Source of the DNA: Acanthosoma haemorrhoidale
Lineage: Eukaryota; Arthropoda; Insecta; Hemiptera; Acanthosomatidae
DNA: 64,000 bases
Reading direction: 5' to 3'
NCBI GenBank assembly: GCA_930367205.1
Contig: OV884011.1
Location: forward strand, 111,901,139 to 111,965,138
The notes beneath the pieces were generated by a model, which was not told where the DNA came from, did not search any database, and saw only the letters and a program-made list of their open reading frames with translations. Shown here in pieces: positions 50,001 to 60,212 of this stretch. The first letter of the stretch is position 1. Every line of letters begins with the position of its first letter. A program made the position numbers and the translations under genes.

Positions 50001-52625
50001 ATGGTAGATTACCATGTTTTAAATTTTAACGTTGATGGTCTCCTGACCAAAATAGATGAGGTAGAAGTGCTGCTAGCGCTCTACCGACCAGATATTGTAG
50101 TTCTGACAGACACTAGGGTATCTGCACAATCGTTCCACATTAAAGGTTATTCAACTGCCATTGAAAGGGACAACGGTTACGGAGGCGTTTTAATTGCTAT
50201 ACGCCTAGGTATCAATTTGAAGAAAGTGGATTCACCACTGACTACAACTGATCCCAAGTTTCACCACTTGACAGTTAAGGCAAATTTGGGGAGACCCATT
50301 TACCTTACCGCCCTATACAGAAGACCGTACGCGTCTCTGCAGCAGTACTCAGCCTTGCTACACGCATGTGCGCAGAGTTCTAACCACTGGGTGGTGGGAG
50401 ATCTCAACGCAAAACATACCATGTGGTATAACACCGTAACAAACAAGGCTGGGAGACTCCTGTTGAGAACGCCGTTTACGGTCGTTCACCCCCAGACTTT
50501 TACTTTTCGACATAGAGGTAACCCACAACCTACCTCGACGATTGACTTACTACTGACAAAACAACCCCACCGTATCACTAGTTGCACCACCCTTGACTTC
50601 ATTACCTCTGACCACAGGCCAGTACTGTATGCAGTGGATGGTAAAGTGGCGACCCCTCGCCCCACGAGATACGACTACTGTCGTGCCGACTGGGATCTGT
50701 ACCAGTCGCAGATTTACCATAACCTGCATACGGTGCCAGTTCTCCGCACGAAAGAGGAAGTAGATCTTCAACTATCTTTCATAACTGATGTGATCATAGA
50801 CGCAGCAAACACTGCGATCCCGAAGTACACTCCCATGCCACCGTCTCTGCGACCACCTCCAGACCACATTCTTAAAATTATTGCCTTGCGCCATACTTGG
50901 AAGAATAGATGGTACAGGACGAGAGATCAGCAAGCCAAGGTCGTTGTTAATTCTCTCACAACGCAAATCCGGGGCTTGATGAAACTCTGCAAAACAGCCC
51001 AGTGGCATGAGAAACTTCGTAGCACTCACGGAGATTACAGAAAGTTTTGGAAGTTGTTGAAGACTACAAAAAGCAAGACAGCCACTGTCCGTCTTCACGA
51101 AGGTGACAATGTTCTGACTGCTGAGCAACAGGCAACAAAACTGGCCGACCATTACGCTAGGGATATTACGGCTCGGACGGGATACTACCACATGCCTCCT
51201 TCAGTAGATGCTGAACAGAACCACATGTTTGTACAACCGATGCAGCTCAAGGCGATTCTTCGCCGTTGTCAGGGAAACCGAGCACCAGGGCACGACGGGA
51301 TACAAACAGTGCTGCTCAAACAAATGCCGAGGAGAGGGATAGTACAACTAGCAAACTTATACAACTCTTGTATAAGATTGCGGTACTTTCCTGACACATG
51401 GAAACAAGCCATCTTGTTTCCATTACTGAAGCCAGCCAAGAGTGGAGATCACCCAGCCCACTACCACCCGATCAGTCTGCTACCACAAATGGGGAAAATC
51501 TTTGAGAAAATTCTTTTGAATTATCTCAAAGATTACTGCTTGGAAAATGACATCATTCCGCCAGAGCAAACTGGATTCCAATCCAGTATGAGCGCAGAGC
51601 ACCACCTTCTGAAGGTGCAGTCAGAAGTTAGCCATAACATGTATAGAAACATAGCCACGGCTATGATTTCCATTGATTGCACCCAAGCATTCAACTCGGT
51701 GTCTCACGGGACACTGTGTCAAATGATCTGCGACCGGGAATGCCCGGAGCAACTGTATTGTTTTCTGGCTAGCTTCCTGAAAAACAGATCGCTGCGGGTG
51801 AGAGTGGGTGATAGCTTCTCCGAAGCTGTGCCACTGACCTGTGGAGTACCCCAAGGAGCCTTCTTATCCCCTGTACTATTCAACGTATACACGTCTGAGA
51901 TTGTCGGAGGCCGGTACAAAAATACCACAGTTACTGCTTTCGCAGATGACATAGCGGTGTATAGCAGCAGCATGACCGCCACGGTAGCTCTAAGACAGGC
52001 TGAAGTAGCCTGTAACCAGATCAGTGAGAGATTGGGGAGACTCAATATCTCTGTAAACGCGGGTAAGACTGACTGCGTAACTTTCTCTTTTCAAAAGGGA
52101 AAAAGCCCGCTCCCTACTAGTTACATAGTAGGAACAGAGAAAAATTCACCAGCCAACTACATAGTATATCTGGGAATTAAAATGGACAGACATCTCCATT
52201 TTAGTAACCATTTTGCGAAGAAGTTGAAGCATACACGCATGAAGTCTTACCGGCTTACGCACTTATTAACTTCCACCAATCTATCACTGCGTCTCAAACT
52301 ATTGATATACAAGAGCATACTAAGGCCTACTCTGCTGTATGGTGCACCGCTATTTCGTTATCTGACGTATACGATAGCTAAGAAACTCCAACAATTCCAA
52401 AACGGTATACTGATGAAAGTAGTCAGAGGTACTTCATTCGAGCAGCGAAGAAACAGTGAGCTGCATGAGATATTTGAGCTGCCTACGGTGGATGAATTCA
52501 TCCAGCGTAGACATATCAAATTTTTCGACTCATTACAATATCTAACAAACCCGGTGTTTAACACTATAACCCCCGCTCCGTTCCCCCAACGATGGCAGGA
52601 CGCTGTCGCGGCTGGAACACTCTAG
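50001..52625 (+). CDS. LINE ORF2: APE endonuclease-reverse transcriptase, 874 codons, uninterrupted
   Basis: It nicks target DNA and copies LINE RNA into it. The endonuclease covers residues 1-210: NFNVDG (8-13), LTDTRV (35-40, with Asp where a Glu is usual), YRRP (106-109), GDLNAKH (133-139), STIDLLLT (about 179-186) and SDHRPV (203-208). The RT domain is at about 415-720: LFPLLKPAKSG, YHPISLLPQ (Arg to His relative to the usual YRPISLL), QTGFQ, ISIDCTQAFNSV (motif A), CGVPQGAFLSPVLFNVY (motif B), FADDIAVY (active site, about 646) and YLGIKMD. The C-terminal part includes FIQRRHIKFFDSLQYLTNPV. Length is typical for the clade. The start is the first ATG after the ORF1 stop, 108 bp on. Confidence 0.93.
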   Translation: MVDYHVLNFNVDGLLTKIDEVEVLLALYRPDIVVLTDTRVSAQSFHIKGYSTAIERDNGYGGVLIAIRLGINLKKVDSPLTTTDPKFHHLTVKANLGRPIYLTALYRRPYASLQQYSALLHACAQSSNHWVVGDLNAKHTMWYNTVTNKAGRLLLRTPFTVVHPQTFTFRHRGNPQPTSTIDLLLTKQPHRITSCTTLDFITSDHRPVLYAVDGKVATPRPTRYDYCRADWDLYQSQIYHNLHTVPVLRTKEEVDLQLSFITDVIIDAANTAIPKYTPMPPSLRPPPDHILKIIALRHTWKNRWYRTRDQQAKVVVNSLTTQIRGLMKLCKTAQWHEKLRSTHGDYRKFWKLLKTTKSKTATVRLHEGDNVLTAEQQATKLADHYARDITARTGYYHMPPSVDAEQNHMFVQPMQLKAILRRCQGNRAPGHDGIQTVLLKQMPRRGIVQLANLYNSCIRLRYFPDTWKQAILFPLLKPAKSGDHPAHYHPISLLPQMGKIFEKILLNYLKDYCLENDIIPPEQTGFQSSMSAEHHLLKVQSEVSHNMYRNIATAMISIDCTQAFNSVSHGTLCQMICDRECPEQLYCFLASFLKNRSLRVRVGDSFSEAVPLTCGVPQGAFLSPVLFNVYTSEIVGGRYKNTTVTAFADDIAVYSSSMTATVALRQAEVACNQISERLGRLNISVNAGKTDCVTFSFQKGKSPLPTSYIVGTEKNSPANYIVYLGIKMDRHLHFSNHFAKKLKHTRMKSYRLTHLLTSTNLSLRLKLLIYKSILRPTLLYGAPLFRYLTYTIAKKLQQFQNGILMKVVRGTSFEQRRNSELHEIFELPTVDEFIQRRHIKFFDSLQYLTNPVFNTITPAPFPQRWQDAVAAGTL

Positions 52626-52912
52626 TCCTAGGTTCTAGGTAGAGTTTTAGTTTGTTTTGTTTAGTTTGTTTTGTTTTGTTCCTAGTGTTTAGTGTTGGTG
52701 TCGGTGACAAAGAGAAGGTGAGCCTCATCACCTAGTGTTGTATAAGAACAATGAACTATTAACGACAATAAAAATTTATTATATTTAGGCACTCCGCCAA
52801 ATGCATGTAAATGCAGAAAGAGGAGAAATATGTAATCCAAATATTTTGTTATTTTTCTTATTTGTAAATTGTGTTGTTTTGTTGAGGTTTTGAAAAAAAC
52901 CAAAAAAAAAAA
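52626..52912 (+). other. LINE 3' UTR and A-rich tail
   Basis: It contains TTTGTTTTG-type repeats (52650-52680) and ends in an A-rich run (about 52895-52912) abutting the right target duplication. It differs from the 3' UTR of the 19.9- and 31.2-kb tails, although the ORF2 C-termini are related. Confidence 0.8.
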
Positions 52913-53396
52913 CCTGAAAACCCACTCTGTTTCTTAGTCTCCTCAGTCACACTACTTGTCTCTTTACGCCAGGGCCACTTGGCCCTGGTAGGCTCACTCT
53001 TCACTCTTTCCTAGTCTCTTCATCAAGATAGCTGCTATCCCTCGTCGCGATACGCCAGGGCCCCGGGGCCCTGGGAGTAAGCCCACTCAGCCTTCCACTA
53101 GTCTACTCTCTCTCTGCCACACCTCTGGGCAGTCACCTCACAGCCTCTAGCAGACCTCTGACGACTTGTACTATTACGCTGCCGATCTCTCGCCCGAACT
53201 CTGAAAAATGGTCTTATTCTTTATGATCCTCTGAACCTCATCCTGAACACAGTGTATTGTCGGGACACATCCCTATCAATAAAATGGAGTCAGATATTAA
53301 CGCCGACATGGAACATGGTCCATGTTATTAACTACAACAATTCGCACTTGTCACCAGGGCTAGAGTGATCAGGCACTCCCCTAGTGACGCCCTCCG

Positions 53397-53532
53397 ACAA
53401 TTGTTGACACCCTACAATTGTTGACCTCCGACAATTGTTGACACCCTACAATTGTTGACCTCCGACAATTGTTGACACCCTACAATTGTTGACCTCCGAC
53501 AATTGTTGACACCCTACAATTGTTGACACCCT
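53397..53532 (+). repeat. Eight-copy 17-bp tandem array at LTR edge
   Basis: Eight 17-mers all begin ACAATTGTTGAC. Their last five bases alternate ACCCT and CTCCG through six copies, then ACCCT twice, giving a 34-bp higher-order unit. Each copy contains the 8-bp palindrome ACAATTGT. The first three bases are the end of the family-2 LTR. Confidence 0.95.
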
Positions 53533-54185
53533 AAAACTGTTTCCAGGATACACGATCCAGGATATTGTGCTCCAGTTATCTTCGAGGCAAAATCAATTAT
53601 ACAGTGTGATTAATGTAGAGATGAACCGGAGGGATGAACCAATACCTCTCACGATTGATTAATGACTGGGAATCTGTTTTGGGGGGAATCACAGCAATTA
53701 CGAGTGATCAAAATCCCTCGTCACATTACACCACGCCATCAACGACATTATGTTCATGTGATTTTCTGATTCAACTCTAGGGTACGCTGCAACTCTCATG
53801 TTCATTCTCAAGACCCATCAGGAACTGTCTAAACCCACTCCGTCATTGCTAAAACTCGATTAGGTTTCTTTATAACACTGAAATATGTTGCGAAGAAAAA
53901 ATACATTCTAAAAACTTAGTTATGCAATTTTTTTTTACACTCAAATGATAAATTGAGGTAACAGGTATAAATTTAATTCATATACTGATAATGTTAAAAC
54001 CATATATTGCAAATTGTGTGGCGATAATCCTGTCTCTGCAAAGCTCGTGAATAAGTTAATTATTTGTTATTCTTGAAATGAGTTCATACACAGTTTTGAA
54101 ACATTTTATGGATCTGGAATTCTCAGGACCAAGTATTTCTTTGCACCCCTTAGGTATCAGGTGAGTTACGAACCAACATAATTCT
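53533..54185. other. No gene recognised
   Basis: Could be the internal region of the family-2 element or unrelated flank. No motif decides. Confidence 0.35.
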
Positions 54186-54646
54186 GGTAGAGGGTTCGTC
54201 TCACCTGTTACAAAGTATAAGCGAGTGACGAACATTTTTGAAGAATTCGTACCAATAGTTTATCTTGGTCTGATGCTCCCTCGTTCTTCATTGGCTTTAG
54301 CACATTCATTACTGATGCTCTTGAGTCAAGAGGTCTGTTACGATATGGATTATTTCTAAAATTAACATGCATCTTTCTTATAAAATTCATTTTTTTCCAT
54401 ATGCCTTTAAAACTGGAATAATCGTTAGCTTGACAAGTTATTATTTTGAACCTACCTTATTTAATAATTTTAGTACCTTATCATGTATGTTGTGGCCACC
54501 TCTCAATTACAAATAATTACAAGTTACCCTCTTCTCGGACCAAAACATACCTATCTATGTTTCCATATGTTTAATAAAGCTTATATAATATATAATAAGG
54601 CGAAGAGGGGAGAGAAGTTAGTGGGGGGAACAGCCGCAGGTGGGGA
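54186..54646 (-). repeat. Left arm of 461-bp perfect inverted duplication
   Basis: It is the exact reverse complement of 56203-56663, with no indel (coordinate sums are constant) and no mismatch in the four 46-60 bp blocks that I compared. It includes 302 bp of flanking DNA with a 60-codon frame (54390-54208) and, from 54488, the first 159 bases of the family-3 LTR, together with its ATGTA target repeat. Confidence 0.95.
54208..54390 (-). CDS. Small hypothetical ORF, 60 aa (left copy)
   Basis: MNFIRKMHVNFRNNPYRNRP begins a basic, Asn/Arg-rich 60-residue frame that I do not recognise. It is identical to 56459-56641 because both lie in the inverted duplication. There is no sign of selection, since the two copies are identical at the DNA level. 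It may be chance. Confidence 0.2.
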   Translation of the reverse strand: MNFIRKMHVNFRNNPYRNRPLDSRASVMNVLKPMKNEGASDQDKLLVRILQKCSSLAYTL

Positions 54647-55542
54647 ACTGTAACTGAGGTTTACACTTCCCGTAAGGTCTGTGTGTTTAGTCTCTTCCAC
54701 TACATTTCCATAAATTTGAATACAACGTGAACTGTTATGATTTACATACATCAATTGTTTTTTGTTTAGATTAGCTATCTAGCATGCGAAGTCTAACAAA
54801 TGTTTTTAAATCATGGTAATGTTTATTTAAATGTAAGAAATGAAAAAAATGAGATATGATCTATGTAGAATATTCCAATGACTTTTAAAAATAAAATTGA
54901 TTCTGATTATTCACAGAAAAGGAAATCCCCATTAAAATTGAAATTTGGCACATCAAAAGAGAGCTTATTTCAAAAAAAAAAATTCTCGTATCAGTTTTGC
55001 ATTAAACTACTAAGGAATGATGTAACTGGTGTATATTTCTTACATTTCATAAAACGATTTATTAATAAGTCAACAGATTTGATACAAACAAATATTCATT
55101 GGGATGGGGACTTGTTAAGGTGGAGTTTATGTCATATAAATGATACACTAGAAATCTTGTAAATATCTCGAGAACATATAACCCTGTGCGGGCAGATCTC
55201 TTCAATGAAACTAATAGAAAACATGCGATTAAAGGATGAATGCTGTTTTGCCAAATTAATCAATTATTTAGAATTCATATTATATATACGTTAATAATAT
55301 CATTTAATAAACACAAAACCCATAGATCTGTTACTTTTGATCATTGTGGAATCTTTTTTGGGATATTGGCTTCATGAAACGAGGATCATATGATTCCATA
55401 AATTATTTGAGCGGTCATCGTTTCGTCATTCCAAGGCCTGTTCGCATAAACTAATGATAAACTCAAAAGAAAATAATAAGATGAGTAAACTCTTGCCATG
55501 ACTTTCTCAGTTTTGGCATCATCGTGTGACAACTACACACTA
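54647..55542. other. Unassigned spacer between inverted arms
   Basis: The 94-codon frame at 54878-55162 (MTFKNKIDSDYSQKRKSPLK...) is Lys-rich and not recognised. Nothing else was seen. Confidence 0.4.
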
Positions 55543-56366
55543 TACATTGTCGGGTCAAAGTTTGTTGGATATCCCTAAAGTGGGGAGGAGACGCCCGCCG
55601 CTGGCTAGGGTTGCTACAAACTCTAGCCGCCGTCTGGCAAGCGCCGGTCTAGTCGGCCGGCAGCCTAATTCGTTTTGATCTGACTCCATAAGATCTTAGA
55701 AGGTGTGCCCCGACAGTGCACTATGTTCAGGAGAAGAGGAACAGGGTAGGTAGTATAGGTAGTATGTGTGGTCTTGGAATGACCACGAATTCACACTCGG
55801 TGGCTAAGGGTAGGCGAAAACTGTCTGGATCCCAAAGGCGAGTGTGAACCGGAGAGAAGCAGACTGGATTGCCATGGGAGACGCTACTAGGTAAGTTTGT
55901 GGGGCCACGGCAACCGTTGTCCGTGAGGGAGAGGTCTCTCCCAAGGAAGTGTTAGTTTTAGCGAGACAAAGGCAGGGATTCCCACTAGGAATGTGTGGGG
56001 CCTGACGACGCCGGACTAAAACATAGCGAGGTTAGGAGAGAGAGATACAGAAGTAGTTGAATGAGAAGACCATGGTTTTGAGTAGAGCAGCAAGCGCCAG
56101 TGCAGAAGGAGAGAGAAGTGTTTAAGGTGCCAGTTTGATAAGTTCTACATTTCGCTCTTAGACGCGGGGTTTATATAGGTAGGCCAGCCGTGGTGGGATG
56201 GCTCCCCACCTGCGGCTGTTCCCCCCACTAACTTCTCTCCCCTCTTCGCCTTATTATATATTATATAAGCTTTATTAAACATATGGAAACATAGATAGGT
56301 ATGTTTTGGTCCGAGAAGAGGGTAACTTGTAATTATTTGTAATTGAGAGGTGGCCACAACATACAT
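55543..56366 (-). mobile_element. Solo LTR, family 3, with perfect 5-bp target duplication
   Basis: On the minus strand an 814-bp LTR (56361-55548) runs from TGTTGTGGCC to GACCCGACA. TACAT flanks it on both sides (55543-55547, 56362-56366). A TATA element (CCTACCTATATAAACC) is at about 56183-56167. ACTGTCGGGGCACACC and TATGGAGTCAGATC resemble the same positions of the family-2 LTR, so the two are related gypsy families. No internal region is present. Its first 159 bases are also in the left inverted arm. Confidence 0.92.
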
Positions 56367-56663
56367 GATAAGGTACTAAAATTATTAAATAAGGTAGGTT
56401 CAAAATAATAACTTGTCAAGCTAACGATTATTCCAGTTTTAAAGGCATATGGAAAAAAATGAATTTTATAAGAAAGATGCATGTTAATTTTAGAAATAAT
56501 CCATATCGTAACAGACCTCTTGACTCAAGAGCATCAGTAATGAATGTGCTAAAGCCAATGAAGAACGAGGGAGCATCAGACCAAGATAAACTATTGGTAC
56601 GAATTCTTCAAAAATGTTCGTCACTCGCTTATACTTTGTAACAGGTGAGACGAACCCTCTACC
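56203..56663 (+). repeat. Right arm of 461-bp perfect inverted duplication
   Basis: Pairs with 54186-54646. It spans the first 159 bases of the family-3 LTR, the TSD and 297 bp of flank. This arm contains the complete LTR context, so it is probably the source and the left arm the copy. Confidence 0.95.
56459..56641 (+). CDS. Small hypothetical ORF, 60 aa (right copy)
   Basis: Same 60 residues as 54390-54208. It lies in DNA flanking the family-3 LTR. Function unknown; possibly not a gene. Confidence 0.2.
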   Translation: MNFIRKMHVNFRNNPYRNRPLDSRASVMNVLKPMKNEGASDQDKLLVRILQKCSSLAYTL

Positions 56664-59600
56664 CTCTACCTCTCCGTTGTAGTCAATGCCTTTCTTGAAT
56701 CCAGTGACTTGAATTGATACTATAATAATGTAGATAGATACTTGTATGTAGATATTTGTTATAACAAATTAATTTACTTTCATACTGACTACTAAAATAC
56801 CATACTACTAAATTCATAAATACATTGCATTTTATGTATTTAAATGATGCTTCCTTTACGGACTAGTATGACTGTAAAAATGGCACTTTTCACTCATTTA
56901 TTTGTTTCACCTAAACACACTGGTTGTTGATGGCATTTTGACAAGCATTTGAAGGAGAGGGGTGAGAGTTGCATATCCTGCCGAAGTAAAAAATGGGTTT
57001 GTTATAAAATTTGCGTTTTGTTAATATTTCATATTTATGGTACGTAACAAACACGAAAATAAAATGAGTACTGAAATAAAGAGTATAATACCATTTATAA
57101 ATAATTAATGAAACATTTCAATATGAAACAGAAGTATATACTGCAGCCTATTGTTTCATTGTGTACCCTAGTGTGGTTTTAAAAAAATAATAACTTTTTT
57201 TTAATTAAAATACATTTTTATTTTCATGTATTCGATTGTGTTTGATTTTTAATGGTAATCCCTCAAATAAATGCACATGAATCCTATGAGATGGTTTCCT
57301 GGCCTGATTAATTAACCCTGAATGCATACTAACCGCAGGCTAAACTGTTAGTTATACCAAACTTACTACTGCCTGATTCCTTAACCAAATCACCGGATTC
57401 AATGACTAGCTATCCCAATTCAGTCTGGGATTGGTAATTAGAAGATCAAGGGATTGGTTGTCTAACAGCTTGTCAGATTTAAGTTAAAGCTGTCGTATTG
57501 TGGATTATACGAGGCATCCACTTGTAATATTCAGCACTTGAAGTCAAATCACTAAACCAGGAGTGGCTAAACCAAGTCATGCTGGTGGTTCGGAATTGGC
57601 ACCCGGCCGGTGAGTAGGATTTAAATTTTTTTTATTCTCTTATTTTGTTATTTAAAAAAAAAATCATGTTCTCTTTCTGGTATAAAAGGATAATTTAGAC
57701 TAAGGTAACAAAATTACTTTTATACATTTTTTTGAATACTTTTACTACCGTGATTTCCTTTATAGATAAAAAAAAATATTTTGATATATCAACGTTCTGA
57801 AAGACTGAAATAACTTCGAGGTAGTGCAAATTAACAATTAGCAAGTAGGCTGTACATTGTTACACCTAACAAACATTTTTATTGTATAAATAATAGTTAT
57901 TCACTGTTTTCATTATAAAGGTATATTTCAAAATTTAAAATGGGAAATTATTTAATATATATATTTATATTTATTTAGGGGTATAGAAAAGGGGAGGGAC
58001 AGTTGTGGCACCCTCCAATATAGAGAACCCAGGGTCGTGGCACGCATTATATTAAGGTTGGGCACACCTTCTCTTCAGTGTTTTAGTTACATCTCTTTTA
58101 AATAAGTCAATAGTAGTATTCAAAGAATCCTTGGATAGATTCGAATGAGATATACAACTGCAAACGCATTGAGAAAACAACTGGTTATTGGTGTTTGTCT
58201 AGATTCCCTACGATGACATGTTATCGTCAGATAATGTCTGGAAGAAAGATGCTAATGTTTCGAATTCTAGTACATCGCGATTTGAGCTTACGCTGTTACT
58301 TCCATCAACAAAGGGATAATCTTCGTCTAGAAATAGACAAGACCAGACTGGACAGCTCCTATGCTGGGAGTTGACTCCTGCATATCCGGTTATTATAGTG
58401 TTTAATATCACTATGACCGAATGAAAAATCGCTTCTCATATAGTCTTGGGTATAGTGGCTCGATAAATATAAAGAAAAATACGCAATATAGTGACTTCTA
58501 GTGGTTATTAAGAAACAAGATAACTTTTTATGCACCAATTCTCTGTACATAACATTGAAAACGAAATCAGCTAGAAATGCTAATATATATTATGTTAAAA
58601 TTAAACATTTAATTTTTAGAGATAACCATTTCCATGATTTTCTGGAATGGTTCTTATTCCTCTTTACATTTTAATGAATGTTTGAACTCACAAATTAAAA
58701 TGCTTACTTTTTTGTGGTAGGCTTCAGTTTTCTGTGATAACGGTGAGGGTGGGGAAATCGGAATCAAAATATGTCTGCAGATTTTATAGGAACTATACAG
58801 CAATAGACCAATGAGACAAAACTAATTGATAATCTGGCAGAAAAATCACTGAAAATAAAATTTTGTTTTGTGGTGGGAGACAAATAGAAACTTTAGTTGA
58901 AACAAAATAGCACCAGGCAACATAAATTTAGGTTTAGTTTAGTTTAGGAAAAAGTTTAGAAACAAGACTTTTTTTTCATTTAAAGTTTGACATCTTAATA
59001 AGGTGAGCTTTCCAATCGAGGATGAGTTAAAAGATTAAAGTGACAAAAAGCTATAGAAATTTCACAGTTCGTCATTTGAGTTTTATCCTTAGTTTAACAA
59101 CTGACGTTAAATCTTATTATCAATCAAATGATTATTTATTATCAGAAAGAGAGCGAATTTACTCACAAACCGATATTTTATGTTTGCCCTGGTTTTTGTA
59201 TTCTATGATAGCCGTCGTAAAAATCGATATGAAATTTTACAAGTACCCTCAGTCACACCCTGGACTACAACACTGGGTTTTCCATTAATGTATAATAACT
59301 AGGAACATGTTGAGAAAATTAAACTTGGAACGGTGGGTCTCTTCTCAATTAACTGACCTGTCGCACCTTTGACCTTTGAGCTTACTCACTACATCACTCA
59401 GGTATTATTTCAAATTTCTCATTTTTCCAATGGAAAATTAACTCAAAAGTATTCTAAGAAACTTATTGTTCTGGGAGCCAACAATATATATGATGTTTTC
59501 AATGGTCTACTATCATGATCCAATTTTCTTATTTTAGTCAACATTTCGGTTTTTTTTGTTTTGTTTTTTATTTCAAGCAATTTCCCTTCAGCTGGTTCAA

Positions 59601-60212
59601 CAAATAAATTGAAGTTTTGACAACAAATTACAGCGTTTAGTTCTACAGAAAATCAATTAATAATTATGTATGATATTCAATTCTACACCTGAAATCATAA
59701 AAATAAATAAAAAGTATTCAAATGATGGGAAAAAAAGCTAAATGCTGTACAGTCGTGTGTCAACTAGCTTTGACAATAAAGCAATTCAAATTCTGTAATT
59801 TTATATGTACTCCTTCGGTTGTTTCGAGCTAGGCTAGGCATGCTTCCATTGCTTTGGCAATCGGAAAAACGTTTTGTTCACTATTAATTCATATCTTTTT
59901 TTGTACGTAGCTTATAGATGTTAACTCTTTACATTTATCTTGCCAATTGTGTTATATTGTATACAGATATGTCTGTAGTTGTAAATAATCTATCTTAATT
60001 AAATTTGTTATGATTATAGTTCGGTTCTTTTTTGTTGATTTGTGATTTGTCTTTCTTGCCTATTCTAAGCATAGTCCTCAGTAAAAATTAATTATTTAAT
60101 CATACATGTTAGCAGCGTGGCACTAAACGCACGGCTAAGAATGTTCTTTTCGTTGTAACCAGTATTGCATTTTTCTTTTCTTTTTTTTTCTTTTGCTATA
60201 TATTTTTTTAGT
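56664..60212. other. No gene recognised
   Basis: AT-rich. A more balanced patch at 57270-57620 has no readable motif. Short frames (58208-58411, 58359-58550, 59040-59288) show nothing recognisable. Confidence 0.5.

Larger units (their letters stand above)
49159..52923 (+). mobile_element. Near full-length Jockey-type LINE with 11-bp target duplication
   Basis: CCTGAAAACCC occurs at 49159-49169 and 52913-52923. Between them, 49170-52912 (3743 bp) starts CACAGTCACCAG, carries ORF1 (broken) and ORF2 (intact), and ends in an A-rich tail. The duplicated target matches the expected position in the family-2 LTR (CTGAACCCTACTC in the 17-kb copy). CAGT-type 5' ends are common among full-length Jockey-like elements, so I take the 5' end as complete. 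Confidence 0.92.
46078..53399 (+). mobile_element. Family-2 gypsy LTR interrupted by two later insertions
   Basis: The LTR is in three pieces: 46078-46099 (TGTAGCGAGCGCTAAC...), 48732-49169 and 52913-53399 (ending CCTCCGACA). Joined in order they run parallel to the solo LTR at 17039-17711. The gaps are filled by the gypsy-like element 46100-48731 and the LINE 49170-52912. Left flank AGGTA and right flank ATTGT do not match, so either this is a 5' LTR that lost its internal region or a flank was rearranged. The right edge runs directly into a 17-bp tandem array. Confidence 0.88.

Noticed and set aside
46078..53399. Target-site duplication for the 46-kb family-2 LTR
   Set aside because: Left flank AGGTA and right flank ATTGT differ, so no duplication can be claimed.
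53390..53540. Tandem array considered as a CRISPR
   Set aside because: Units are contiguous with no spacers, and the genome is eukaryotic.
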